DNA of 64,000 nt from Desulfovibrio desulfuricans DSM 642 (GTDB lineage: Bacteria > Desulfobacterota > Desulfovibrionia > Desulfovibrionales > Desulfovibrionaceae): the NCBI RefSeq assembly GCF_000420465.1, contig NZ_ATUZ01000015.1, positions 124,001 through 188,000 on the forward strand, in the 5' to 3' direction. The first letter of the stretch is position 1; the number at the start of each line of letters is the position of its first letter. The notes under the pieces were generated by a model that did not search any database, was not told where the DNA came from, and was given only the letters and a program-made list of their open reading frames with translations. A program made the position numbers and the translations under genes. This document shows positions 1-7,756 of the stretch, one piece after another.

Positions 1-1
1 C

Positions 2-67
2 TCTGCTTTTTGGGTCAGCCGCAACTGTTCTGCGGAAAATATGGACGAGTACATCAAGGCGTATTGA
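2..67 (+). CDS. C-terminal tail of a gene truncated by the window start
   Basis: An open frame runs from base 2 to a TGA at 65-67. It encodes 21 residues ending in MDEYIKAY. The frame has no in-window start, so only the end of a protein is present and no family can be recognised. It is taken as real because it is open from the window edge, reads in the same direction as panD, and is followed at 277-300 by a canonical terminator on the same strand. The other two plus frames give less protein-like text. Confidence is low. Confidence 0.4.
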   Translation, partial: SAFWVSRNCSAENMDEYIKAY

Positions 68-276
68 TTTTTTTGCGCCGTCTGCTTAGGTTCACACCGC
101 TTTTGCGGCCCGGAGCGTAGCGACCAAACCGGAGCCGCGCCCGGTGAGGCTTGCGGTGCGCTTCATAGTTGTTGCATGCCGTGCTCATGCGTCCGCCGCT
201 ACCGGGTGGCGCGAGGGGTTGCCCTGTGCTGGCAACTCCTGCGGTGCGGGCAACTGCCGGATTCGGCATCATTCAT
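68..276. other. Non-coding GC-rich stretch before a terminator; possible RNA
   Basis: About 210 bases separate the partial upstream gene from the terminator at 277-300. The stretch is GC-rich and no frame in it looks like a protein. I do not recognise 4.5S RNA, 6S RNA, tmRNA, RNase P RNA or a standard riboswitch core. It may be only a long 3' UTR, or it may hold a small RNA that uses the terminator. Confidence 0.3.
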
Positions 277-300
277 GGTCGCCTGTGCGACCTTTTTTTT
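277..300 (+). terminator. Rho-independent terminator
   Basis: GGTCGC (277-282) pairs with GCGACC (287-292) across a 4-base loop and is followed by eight T residues at 293-300. It ends the upstream plus-strand transcript just before panD. An attenuator for panD is a less likely alternative. Confidence 0.75.
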
Positions 301-331
301 AGGCGCGACCAATCGCGCAAGAGAGTTTGTC

Positions 332-745
332 ATGCTGCAAATACTGCGGGCAAAACTGCATTGCATTCGTGTTACCGGGTGCGAACTGAACTACCACGGC
401 TCGGTGACGCTTGACCCGGAGCAGTGCCGCGAGGCGGGCATCTACCCGCTGGAATTTGTGTATATCTGGAACAAGAGCAACGGACAGCGCATTTCCACCT
501 ACGTCATCTACGGCGAGCCGGGTTCGCGTTGCTGCATACTTAATGGTGCGGCGGCCCGGGCCTGCCAGCGTGGGGATGAAGTCATCATCAGCGCTTACGA
601 ATACGTGAACGGCCCACAGGATCTGTACAGCCGCAAACCCGTGGTGCTGACCTTTAACGAGGACAACAGCATTCATGAGCGCCTGCGCTATGTGGTGGAT
701 GGGGAAGAAGATGGCGACTTTGGCTTTCATGTGGAAACCGAATAG
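332..745 (+). CDS. panD: Aspartate 1-decarboxylase
   Basis: Converts L-aspartate to beta-alanine for pantothenate and CoA synthesis. The protein is cytoplasmic and pyruvoyl-dependent. At 137 residues it has the normal family length. The self-cleavage site is visible as YHGSVTLD, with Gly23-Ser24 matching the family Gly-Ser that generates the pyruvoyl group. The conserved segment [20 protein letters not shown] follows near residues 72-91. The ATG at 332 was chosen because homology begins MLQILRAK, so the longer upstream open frame (from 176) is not used. A weak purine run (gagag) lies 5' of it. The gene is monocistronic here, with a terminator upstream and a convergent dnaJ-like gene downstream. 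Confidence 0.95.
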   Translation: MLQILRAKLHCIRVTGCELNYHGSVTLDPEQCREAGIYPLEFVYIWNKSNGQRISTYVIYGEPGSRCCILNGAAARACQRGDEVIISAYEYVNGPQDLYSRKPVVLTFNEDNSIHERLRYVVDGEEDGDFGFHVETE

Positions 746-802
746 CCGCAGGCTCCGGCAGAACTCGCAGGACGCTCTTGCGGCGCGCATGAAAGCGCGT
801 GA

Positions 803-1819
803 TCATTCGTTGGTGATAATAAGGTACAAATCGCCTTGCCACGGCCCCACACGCTTGCCCAGCCCGCGCAACCGAATGGGTTTGCCCACGGCAAAATCCG
901 GCGGCAGGGTGATCTCGACAGTTTTCAGCTCGCCAGAAAGGGCCTGGCGTATTTGCAGACGGATGCGCTTGCCGGGCGCAAGGTTTGCTGACGGCAGGGC
1001 AAGGGTTTGTTCTTCATCAATCTGACGGCGCAGCCAGCCTTTGACCATGCCGGTAACGCCCTTGCTGTGGTCTTTGTTCCACTTGGGCGTGCCCCAGGCC
1101 AGATTGCTCTTGTGCAGTTTTACATTGCGCTTTTCTACCGTGGGTTTTTCCTTGGGCTGACCCAAAGTGGATCCTTCCTTTTGGTAAGGCGCTTCCTGCT
1201 GGGGGGGCGTTTCTTCCTGATGCTGGCGGTTCAGTTCGCTGTAAATGTCTTCAAAAACACGACGGGCAAAGGGATCTGTCAGCAGGTCGCGCAGCACGTC
1301 ATGCTCTGAATAGCCGTTCTGCGCGTTTTTTTGGTCTGCAGTTTTGTTTTTTTGCTGCTCTTGATTCTGCTCTTTTTGGGCTTTCCCGGTCTCGTCTGCA
1401 GCCTGTGCCCCGGCAGCGGCGTCAGCCGGGCCAGAGCTGTCTTCTTTTGCGTCAGAGCCAGCTTGCTGCCCGTTGCTGCCTTGAGAGCCATTTTCAGCCT
1501 GGGTCTTCTGCTCGGCCCTGTCGTCAGCGGGTTCTTCCTTTGCGGCCCGTGTCTTGCTCTCTGCCTGCGCAGCCCTGCTGGCCTCTGTTGAAGCCCGCAC
1601 GCCGTCCTCATGCTTGAGTATGGCAGAAAGGGCCACATAGGCCTCGTTGAGCAGCTGAAATTCGCGGCTGGCATCCGGGTTGCCGGGGTTGAGGTCGGGG
1701 TGCAACTCAAAAGCGCGACGCCGGTAGGCCCGCTTGAGGTCAGCCGTATCGGCGTCCTTTTTAAGCTTGAGAATGTCGTAGCATTCTTTCAACGATATCT
1801 GGCGAGGGCGGCGTCGCAT
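803..1819 (-). CDS. J-domain (DnaJ-like) co-chaperone
   Basis: A 338-residue protein with an N-terminal J domain (about residues 11-72) carrying the HPD motif at 40-42 that stimulates DnaK ATPase. A long charged, low-complexity linker rich in Ala, Gln, Glu and Lys follows (about 75-190). The end (about 265-338) resembles the DnaJ C-terminal substrate-binding fold, with IRLRGLGKRVG resembling the family RLxGxG motif. There is no Gly/Phe region and no CxxCxGxG zinc finger, so it is not canonical DnaJ. It is probably a CbpA-like or specialised J protein. It starts two bases after the stop of the cysteine-cluster gene and is likely co-transcribed with it. Confidence 0.85.
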   Translation of the reverse strand: MRRRPRQISLKECYDILKLKKDADTADLKRAYRRRAFELHPDLNPGNPDASREFQLLNEAYVALSAILKHEDGVRASTEASRAAQAESKTRAAKEEPADDRAEQKTQAENGSQGSNGQQAGSDAKEDSSGPADAAAGAQAADETGKAQKEQNQEQQKNKTADQKNAQNGYSEHDVLRDLLTDPFARRVFEDIYSELNRQHQEETPPQQEAPYQKEGSTLGQPKEKPTVEKRNVKLHKSNLAWGTPKWNKDHSKGVTGMVKGWLRRQIDEEQTLALPSANLAPGKRIRLQIRQALSGELKTVEITLPPDFAVGKPIRLRGLGKRVGPWQGDLYLIITNE

Positions 1820-1821
1820 GA

Positions 1822-2274
1822 TTACTTCAGGATAAGCGCATTGGCTTCACAGGTGGCATCGGAAGCAAGCAGGCCGTTTTCGCGCAGATAGTCGCGGCCT
1901 TCGCGCGCAAAATCCGCATGCAGCGCGCCAGTTTCGATGCCGGGGCAGAAGTCCTTGGCCATGGCAAGGCTGGCCGGGTCTTCGATGTTGCCGCGAAAAA
2001 AGGGCCATGCGCGGCAGATTGAAGGCTTGCCCTCGTGCACGCCGCAGCCGCTGCCCTGGCGAAAAAATACACAGTAGCCGTCTTCGCCACAGCGAATTTT
2101 GAGCTTTCCGCCAATGCGTTCGCAATAGCTGCCTGCCACTGCTTCCGGTGCTTGCTGCATGTGCGCTGCCAGCCGGATCAGGTCTGTGGGGCTTACGACA
2201 ATGCCGCCTCTTCCTTCGCAGCAGTGGCCGCACATGCGGCAGTTGAAAACAGATTCTCCGTGAGCGGCAGACAT
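1822..2274 (-). CDS. YkgJ-type cysteine-cluster protein (putative metal-binding)
   Basis: A 150-residue protein with the N-terminal signature CRMCGHCC (Cys12, Cys15, Cys18, Cys19) and later cysteines in CGVHEGKPSICRAWPF and DFCPG. This is the UPF0153/YkgJ family, thought to bind a zinc or Fe-S centre through a Cx2Cx2CC...C array. No enzymatic role is established. It sits upstream of the J-domain gene with a 2-base gap and downstream of the CoA-binding gene with an 18-base gap, so the three probably form one minus-strand operon. Confidence 0.85.
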   Translation of the reverse strand: MSAAHGESVFNCRMCGHCCEGRGGIVVSPTDLIRLAAHMQQAPEAVAGSYCERIGGKLKIRCGEDGYCVFFRQGSGCGVHEGKPSICRAWPFFRGNIEDPASLAMAKDFCPGIETGALHADFAREGRDYLRENGLLASDATCEANALILK

Positions 2275-2292
2275 GGGCTATAATCCTTGGCC

Positions 2293-2718
2293 TTAAAAAG
2301 TGAGCGAGGGGCGCATGAGGCGCTCGTGTTCCACCATGATGCAGGAATCTTCAACCACTGTCATGCCTGTAGGGGCTAACAGCTGACGTGCCTCGATCGA
2401 GCGTATGCCAAGCTGCATCCAGAAAACTTTTGGTTTCCAGGGCAGATCCAGTACTTCCTGCGCGTGGGCGGGGCAGTATTCCGGCGCGCGAAACAGATTG
2501 ACGATATCCACTGGCTCGGGCAGCTCCGCAAGGCAGGTTGCCGCAGGCAGCCCCCATACGGTTTTGCGCACAGGATGGACAGGAAAAATCCTGTACCCCT
2601 GCTCCAGCAGATAGCGCCCGACCCTGTCCACGGCCTGTCCGGCTTTGTCCTTGGCGCCGATAATGGCGATGCTGCGTGATTCGCCAAACATGGCGCGCAT
2701 CAGTCTGTCGTCAAGCAT
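2293..2718 (-). CDS. CoA-binding (YccU-like) protein
   Basis: A 141-residue Rossmann-like protein of the CoA_binding_2 family. SIAIIGAKD near residues 16-24 is the nucleotide-binding first strand and loop. PVHPVRKTVWG and KVFWMQLGIRS match the family's later conserved segments. It is the size of the stand-alone YccU proteins, whose physiological role is not known. The start MLDDRLMRAM was chosen because the six extra upstream residues lack family similarity. It is first of a probable three-gene minus-strand operon. Confidence 0.8.
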   Translation of the reverse strand: MLDDRLMRAMFGESRSIAIIGAKDKAGQAVDRVGRYLLEQGYRIFPVHPVRKTVWGLPAATCLAELPEPVDIVNLFRAPEYCPAHAQEVLDLPWKPKVFWMQLGIRSIEARQLLAPTGMTVVEDSCIMVEHERLMRPSLTF

Positions 2719-2895
2719 AGTACATCCATGCCGCAAGAGGGCGGATTATCAGCGGGCAGCCCTTTGGGTTGCTCCCGTTAGTATATCTGTAATCAGTTTT
2801 AATAGACGGCAATGGCAAAATGCGCAAGTTCCCATCTCCGGTTTGGCAGAATCTTTTACCGAGGCAACGCTAACACCTTGCCTAATTTGGCAATT

Positions 2896-2923
2896 AAAAG
2901 GAGGCAGGGCAAGCCCCGCCTCC
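2896..2923 (-). terminator. Terminator of the antiporter gene
   Basis: GGAGGC-x-GGGC at 2900-2910 pairs with GCCC-x-GCCTCC at 2913-2923 with one internal mismatch. Reading the minus strand it is followed by TTTTAATT. It lies about 25 bases past the stop of the gene ending at 2949. Confidence 0.65.
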
Positions 2924-2948
2924 CTTGACGCAGCAATTGTGGAATGCG

Positions 2949-4967
2949 CTATACAGCCTTGGGCGAAGGGCTGGTTTCCTTGCCGGATTCGCGCAAAGGG
3001 CCGGAAAAGAGCGGGGTTATTGCCAGAAGTTTATCTGTTTTGCCAAAGAGGTACACCACATCGTCGGCTTCAAACAGGTCATTAGCTTCGGGCGAGGCCT
3101 GGGTCACGCCGTTACGCAGAATGGCAATGGCCGTTACGCCGTACTTGCGGCGCATCTGGCTTTGGGCAAGGCTGATGCCGCAAAGGGGCGAGGCGGCGGC
3201 AAGGCGCATGGCCTGAACGCCCATCTCCGGCAGGCGGCTGACCATGGAATCAAGCGAGTTTACCGATGCGCTCATGCGGCGGATCATGCGGTAATTCTCT
3301 TGCCGGATACGCGCGGCAAAGGTGTCTATATCCTGCCGGGGAACCAGATAGCGCGTCAGCACGCGGCTGAAAACCTCAATGGAGGTTTCAAATTCTTCCG
3401 CGATCACTTCGTTCGCGCCAAGCGCGCGCAGGGGGGCCACCTCGCTTACAAAGCGGGTGCGCGCAATGATGTGCAGGTTGGGGTTGAAACGGCGGGCTTC
3501 AATAACAATGGAGCGCACCGCCGCCGGGTCGGAAATGACGATGGCGAGCACACGCGCCTTGGTGACGCCCAGATGCTCCAGCACAATGGGCTGCGAGGCA
3601 TCGCCGTGCGAAATGGGTTCCTTGTGCCGATAGCGGGTAACGGTTTCAGGATTCATTTCAAGGATTGTGTAGCACACGCCGGATTCGCGGGCCACATGGG
3701 CCAGATGTTTGCCGCTGATGCCAAAGCCCACAATAATCAGGTGGTCATCCATGGCGCAGGCGCCTTCGTGGTCTTCGGCCTTGGCGAGCATCCTTTCGTT
3801 GCGCTTGCCCGCAACCTTGTCGGCAATACGCGGGGCCACAGCCATAAGGCCGGGGGTCAGCATCATGGTGAGCACGCTTACGTCAAGGAATGTCTGGTAG
3901 GCGTTCATGTCGAACAACCCGGCCGCCAGACCCGATGCCGCCAGAACAAAGGCAAATTCGCCCACCTGCGCGAGAGAAAGGGAGGTGATGATGGCTGCGC
4001 GCAGGGGATAGCCCTGCACCAGCACCGAAGGCAGGGTGAGCAGGGATTTTATGACGATGAACAGCACCGTCAGAACAATGATGGCGACAAAATGCTCTAA
4101 AAAAAACTCCAGATTCAGCATCATGCCCACCGAGATGAAAAACAGGCTCATGAAAACGTCACGGTAGGGCAGAATACCCGAAATAACGCTCATGCTGTAT
4201 TCTGAACGGGCGAGCATCAAACCGGCCAAAAAGGCCCCGAGCGAGAGCGAAAGGCCCAGATGGTTGGTCAGCATGGCCATGCCGAGGCACAGGCCAAGGG
4301 TGGAGAGCAGCAGTATTTCCCTCGTGCGGGTGCGCACCACGGCTTCCATAAGCCTGTTGAGGCCAAAGCGGGCAAACAGCAGCACGCCGCCCAGTACCAC
4401 CACCACGCGCAGGGTGGAGAACACCGCGCCCTGGAGCGAAAGTTCAAGCGTGCCCGCGAGCAGGGGCACCGCCAGCAGCATGGGTGCTACCATAATGTCC
4501 TGAAAAACAAGAATGGCGAGGGAAAGGCGGCCCGTGGGCGTGTTGGTGGCCCCGCGCTCCTGCAAAATGCGCAGTACGATGGCCGAGGACGAAAGCGCCA
4601 CCAGACAACCCCAGAAAAGGCCTTTCTGGTAGGTGGCGTCGCGCAGCAGCATGGCAATGCCTGCCACGGCAAGAACCGTCAGGCCGATTTGCAGGCTGCC
4701 GCCCAGAAAAACGGGCCGTTTCAGCCGGTTGAGGGCCTCGCCGGAAAGTTCCATGCCTATTGTGAACAGCAGCATGGCAACGCCGAGTTCTGCAATATGG
4801 TCAATGGCCTGCATATCCTTGACGATACCCAGCAGGGAAGGGCCGCACAAAACGCCTGTAAGCAGAAAGCCCACGGTGGCGGGCAGTTTTATTCTGTTGC
4901 AGACGATGGTGACGAATATTGAAAGAAGAAAAATAATGACGATTTCATAGAGCAAAGGAACTTCCAT
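2949..4967 (-). CDS. CPA2-family K+(Na+)/H+ antiporter with RCK domains
   Basis: A 672-residue KefB/YbaL-type monovalent cation:proton antiporter. The N-terminal ~390 residues form many hydrophobic segments of the Na+/H+ exchanger fold in the inner membrane. They include the glycine-rich GVAMLLFTIGMELS segment and the SLAQVGEFAFVLA segment typical of CPA2. A TrkA-N/RCK Rossmann domain follows (from about 412; IIVGFGISGKHLA). A TrkA-C domain lies near 590-655. RCK domains gate transport by binding nucleotide or ligand. A rho-type hairpin follows it, and it is probably its own transcription unit, separate from the nif operon. The exact ion is not decidable from sequence. Confidence 0.9.
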   Translation of the reverse strand: MEVPLLYEIVIIFLLSIFVTIVCNRIKLPATVGFLLTGVLCGPSLLGIVKDMQAIDHIAELGVAMLLFTIGMELSGEALNRLKRPVFLGGSLQIGLTVLAVAGIAMLLRDATYQKGLFWGCLVALSSSAIVLRILQERGATNTPTGRLSLAILVFQDIMVAPMLLAVPLLAGTLELSLQGAVFSTLRVVVVLGGVLLFARFGLNRLMEAVVRTRTREILLLSTLGLCLGMAMLTNHLGLSLSLGAFLAGLMLARSEYSMSVISGILPYRDVFMSLFFISVGMMLNLEFFLEHFVAIIVLTVLFIVIKSLLTLPSVLVQGYPLRAAIITSLSLAQVGEFAFVLAASGLAAGLFDMNAYQTFLDVSVLTMMLTPGLMAVAPRIADKVAGKRNERMLAKAEDHEGACAMDDHLIIVGFGISGKHLAHVARESGVCYTILEMNPETVTRYRHKEPISHGDASQPIVLEHLGVTKARVLAIVISDPAAVRSIVIEARRFNPNLHIIARTRFVSEVAPLRALGANEVIAEEFETSIEVFSRVLTRYLVPRQDIDTFAARIRQENYRMIRRMSASVNSLDSMVSRLPEMGVQAMRLAAASPLCGISLAQSQMRRKYGVTAIAILRNGVTQASPEANDLFEADDVVYLFGKTDKLLAITPLFSGPLRESGKETSPSPKAV

Positions 4968-5014
4968 GCAGCCTCCTGCGGCAATCTAGCACTGCGACCA
5001 TATACAGCGCAAGA

Positions 5015-5046
5015 CGCGCTGCCGCAACAATGTTTGCGGCAGCGCG
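5015..5046 (-). terminator. Stable hairpin after the last gene of the nif unit
   Basis: A perfect 13-base inverted repeat, CGCGCTGCCGCAA (5015-5027) and its complement (5034-5046), with a 6-base loop. It lies 55 bases after the stop at 5101. No clear U-tract follows on the minus strand, so it may be a weak terminator or an mRNA 3'-end stabiliser. Confidence 0.5.
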
Positions 5047-5100
5047 ATGCTCGTCCAACTGGTTGCAATGTAAGGCAGGGTGTGGTTGCTGCGCAAAACC

Positions 5101-6042
5101 TCAGCGGCTTTCGCGCATGTCGGGCAGAGCCACAAAAGGCCCGACAGTTATGCCCTGCGCCGGGGCCTGCATGACCTGTTTGCCATCCTCCATGCGTACC
5201 TGACCATTGGGCAGAAATTCTACCCGCAGGGGAACAACCACTGTGCGCAGCATGGTGAGCTGATCTTTTTCCATGCGCGGCGACATGCATTTCTGCTCCT
5301 TGCCCTGCTGCCAGCGCAAGGAACAGGCGGCGGTGACAAGGCTGGAAACCGTGCCGTCTTCACCAAAGCACAGGGAATTGGTGTCCCCGCAGATGGCCGA
5401 GGCAGCGGGGTCGTAGGCCGCAATCTGCCCAACGGCGGTCGGCACATGCGCAGGCCGCGCCGGTTCGCAGCTTCGCAGCGCGCCGCACTCGTAAAAGGCG
5501 CAGCCGTACCTCACGGGCATGGGGCCAAGTGGGGTAACGAGCCTGATTGTTTCGCCGGGCCAGAAGGTGACGCTTTCCAGCACGCCTGAAGGATAGAAAC
5601 GCAGGCCCTGAACCTTGGCGCTTATTTCCTGCCCGTGCAGGGAAAGGGATATCTGGCTTGCCAGTTTGCGCTCGTCCTGCTCTGTCCAGTAGCCGCTGAG
5701 TTTGCCTTTGCGCAGCAATATGCGCTTGAGCGCGCCGTTTCCGTGCCATGCCAGCCATTCGGCGGGCATGTCGCCAAGGGGCGTGCTTACGGTTGTTTGA
5801 TTTTGCAGCTCCAGACTGCGCCACATGCCGTTGGGGTAGAGGCAAAAGCTTTTGCCGCTGCTGCGGCGCACGTCTTCGGCTTCGTAAAGGGGCGTGAGCC
5901 AGCCGTGGGGCGTGGGCACGGTATCTTCTGCCAGCAGGCGGCAATCCTGCGGCGCGCCGCCGGGCCAGCGGGAGAGCACATGCACGTTGGCGATGGTGCC
6001 GTAGGGCGTATCAACAGTTTCAAATTGTAGGGCGGTACCCAT
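5101..6042 (-). CDS. Uncharacterised repeat protein at the 3' end of the nif operon
   Basis: A 313-residue protein with no signal peptide, no membrane segment and no family I can name firmly. It contains an imperfect repeat with aromatic-x-x-x-Gly-x-x-x-Ser strands. Examples are CLYPNGMWRSLEL, LRFYPSGVLESVTF, AFYECGALRSCE and VEFLPNGQVRM, alternating with TP-x-G turns (VDTPYG, VSTPLGDMP, VTPLGPMP). This pattern recalls MORN-variant or YwqK-like beta repeats. The start at 6042 is supported by AAGGAG eight bases upstream; an earlier in-frame Met at 6069 lacks one. It follows the AnfO-like gene on the same strand across a structured 135-base gap. Co-expression with nif is plausible but unproven. 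Confidence 0.7.
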   Translation of the reverse strand: MGTALQFETVDTPYGTIANVHVLSRWPGGAPQDCRLLAEDTVPTPHGWLTPLYEAEDVRRSSGKSFCLYPNGMWRSLELQNQTTVSTPLGDMPAEWLAWHGNGALKRILLRKGKLSGYWTEQDERKLASQISLSLHGQEISAKVQGLRFYPSGVLESVTFWPGETIRLVTPLGPMPVRYGCAFYECGALRSCEPARPAHVPTAVGQIAAYDPAASAICGDTNSLCFGEDGTVSSLVTAACSLRWQQGKEQKCMSPRMEKDQLTMLRTVVVPLRVEFLPNGQVRMEDGKQVMQAPAQGITVGPFVALPDMRESR

Positions 6043-6071
6043 ATCATAGACTCCTTGGAGCTGTAACACGT

Positions 6072-6179
6072 GAAATGCTCGCTCGCGTCAGGCAAAGCCT
6101 CTCAGCTCGCATTTCGTGGCAAGGATTTTTCTGAAAATCCTTGCAGAGCAGTTAACCCAGTTCATCCGTGAACTGCTCT
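6072..6179 (-). repeat. Triple-hairpin palindromic element after the AnfO-like gene
   Basis: Three inverted repeats are packed end to end. AGAGCAGTT (6145-6153) pairs with 6171-6179, whose outer end overlaps the TAG stop of the upstream gene. GCAAGGATTTT (6119-6129) pairs perfectly with 6134-6144 across a 4-base loop. GAAATGC (6072-6078) pairs with 6109-6115. The unit lies between the AnfO-like gene and the following gene, so it would be transcribed. It looks like a REP/BIME-type element or an intercistronic RNA structure. No second copy was seen in this window. Confidence 0.6.
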
Positions 6180-6828
6180 AACGTCCATTTGGCGCGGATT
6201 CGCCGCAAAGCGCATGCGAAATACGGGCTCGGACAGTTCCGTCTTCCTGTCGGGTGAGGGCGCATGTCAGGCGCTGCTGGCGCATGTGCTCCTCAAGCCA
6301 GGGGGGCATGTGCCCGCAGATGAGTTCCAGTTCCACAAAGGGCGTTGACGCAAAAAAGGGGCGCAAGGCTTTTTTTGACGTAATTTCCGGGTGTGCTGCC
6401 TGCACTTCCATAAGATTTATGCTGTATACACCGGGTGTATCTGTGGGCGTGGGCGCGGTGGGAACCTGCGCCTCCCCTTGGGCGGAAGCCAGAATCTCGC
6501 TGGCCAGGGCATCCAGAATATCGGGCGAGAATGCGTCCAGCTCGCACAGGCAAAAGCCCATGCGGCTCAGTTCATTGTAGGCAAGGCCGGAAATACTGGC
6601 CCCGGCTATGGCAGCCTCTGCAGGCAGCAGAAGGGCCAGCTGACGCAGCCGGTCGCGTATCTGGGGCAGGGTGGCACAGCCTTCAAGAGAAAAAGGCACA
6701 GGATCACAGGCATGCCAGCCCTTGCCCGTGCTCCAGTCGCGCTGCCAGACGGAAAGGTGGGTGCAGTTTTCCATGGCGGTGATTGAATTATCTGTATTTT
6801 CCAGCACGGCAATGCAGTCGCATTTCAT
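6178..6828 (-). CDS. AnfO-like nitrogenase accessory protein
   Basis: A 216-residue protein resembling the AnfO family (Fe-only nitrogenase accessory protein, role unproven). The family-like features are an N-terminal IAVLEN...LSVWQRD block, a central PFSL...LPQIRDRL helix near residues 45-60, and GASISGLAYNELSRMGFCLCELD near 78-100. The start at 6828 is chosen for GGAG six bases upstream; ATG 6840 lies inside that ribosome site. It follows nifV(alpha) by about 64 bases on the same strand, inside a molybdenum-type nif operon without anfHDGK in the window. It is thus more likely a general nitrogenase accessory here. Family assignment rests on pattern recognition only. Confidence 0.65.
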   Translation of the reverse strand: MKCDCIAVLENTDNSITAMENCTHLSVWQRDWSTGKGWHACDPVPFSLEGCATLPQIRDRLRQLALLLPAEAAIAGASISGLAYNELSRMGFCLCELDAFSPDILDALASEILASAQGEAQVPTAPTPTDTPGVYSINLMEVQAAHPEITSKKALRPFFASTPFVELELICGHMPPWLEEHMRQQRLTCALTRQEDGTVRARISHALCGESAPNGR

Positions 6829-6892
6829 GGCAATCTCCATATGCTTGGGGCAGGTGTCCGTGAGTATACTGGCGCAAAAGGCTCTTGTGTCT

Positions 6893-7756
6893 CTACAAGC
6901 CAAAAGGACGTGTGCCGTAGCTGTACCCCAAATGCTTGCCCCAGCCGTTCATGGATTTTTGCGGTAAAAGTGTGGCCGCAAGGCGCTCCAGCTCAAGAGC
7001 TTTGCGCGCATCCACCGCGCAGGAGGTATTGCCAAGCCGCGCGGCCGCCGCCGTAAAGGTGGCAAGCCCGCAGTTGCCCGCCCGTTCGCCAATGCCCCAC
7101 AGCGTGGTATTGACGTAGCGCGCCCCGGCGTTCACAGCCATGAGCGAATTGGCAACAGCCATGCCAAAGTCGTTGTGCGCGTGGATTTCCACATCCACGC
7201 CTGCTTCGCGCAGCATGCGCACGGCCCGCCAGACCTTGTCTGGCGTGTAACAGCCCACGGTATCGCTGAGCCGCACCCGCACCACGCCGCACTGACGCGC
7301 GGCCCTCGCCGCATCGCGCAACTGGTCGGGCGAGGCGTGGGAGGAATCTTCAAAACCAACTGTCACTTCCGCACCACGGCTTGCGGCGAGTGCCGCGCAC
7401 TTGGCAAGGGAGGCCATTACCTCGGCGCGGGTTGTTTTGAGTTTGTCCTTGATCTGCCGGTCAGAAACCGGGCAACACAGATGAATGATATGCGGAGAGC
7501 AGTCAAAGGAGTGGCGCACGTCGCTTTCGCGCAGGCGGTTCCAGGTGGAAACGCGGGCGTTGGAACAGGCCTCGCGGATGGAGCGGATGGTGGCCTTTTC
7601 GTTTTCGCCCATGGCGGGGACGCCCGCCTCGATCTGGTCCACGCCAGCTTCGTCCATCATGGCGGCAAGGCGGATTTTCAGGGCAGGGGGGAATGCAAAG
7701 CCGGGAGCCTGCTCGCCGTCGCGCAGGGTGGTATCGACAATAATGATCTCAGGCAT
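6893..7756 (-). CDS. nifV: Homocitrate synthase, alpha (catalytic) subunit
   Basis: A 287-residue TIM-barrel protein of the HMGL-like/NifV family. It joins acetyl-CoA to 2-oxoglutarate to make homocitrate, the organic ligand of FeMo-cofactor. Catalytic motifs are intact: DTTLRDGEQAPGF at the N-terminus, metal-binding HAHND, and GIGERAGN. It lacks the C-terminal accessory region of single-chain NifV (about 380 residues in Azotobacter). That region is supplied by the gene just upstream, as with nifV-omega/nifV-alpha of Clostridium pasteurianum. The two reading frames overlap by 8 bases (7749-7756), suggesting translational coupling and stoichiometric assembly. Confidence 0.88.
   Translation of the reverse strand: MPEIIIVDTTLRDGEQAPGFAFPPALKIRLAAMMDEAGVDQIEAGVPAMGENEKATIRSIREACSNARVSTWNRLRESDVRHSFDCSPHIIHLCCPVSDRQIKDKLKTTRAEVMASLAKCAALAASRGAEVTVGFEDSSHASPDQLRDAARAARQCGVVRVRLSDTVGCYTPDKVWRAVRMLREAGVDVEIHAHNDFGMAVANSLMAVNAGARYVNTTLWGIGERAGNCGLATFTAAAARLGNTSCAVDARKALELERLAATLLPQKSMNGWGKHLGYSYGTRPFGL

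Noticed and set aside
54-272. Minus-strand open frame of 72 codons before panD
   Set aside because: No family resemblance and arginine/proline-rich composition typical of a shadow frame in GC-rich DNA.
6240-6600. Alternative (iron-only or vanadium) nitrogenase locus suggested by the AnfO-like protein
   Set aside because: No delta-subunit gene is present, and NifD/NifK ligand patterns and the associated nifEN/V genes fit the molybdenum type.
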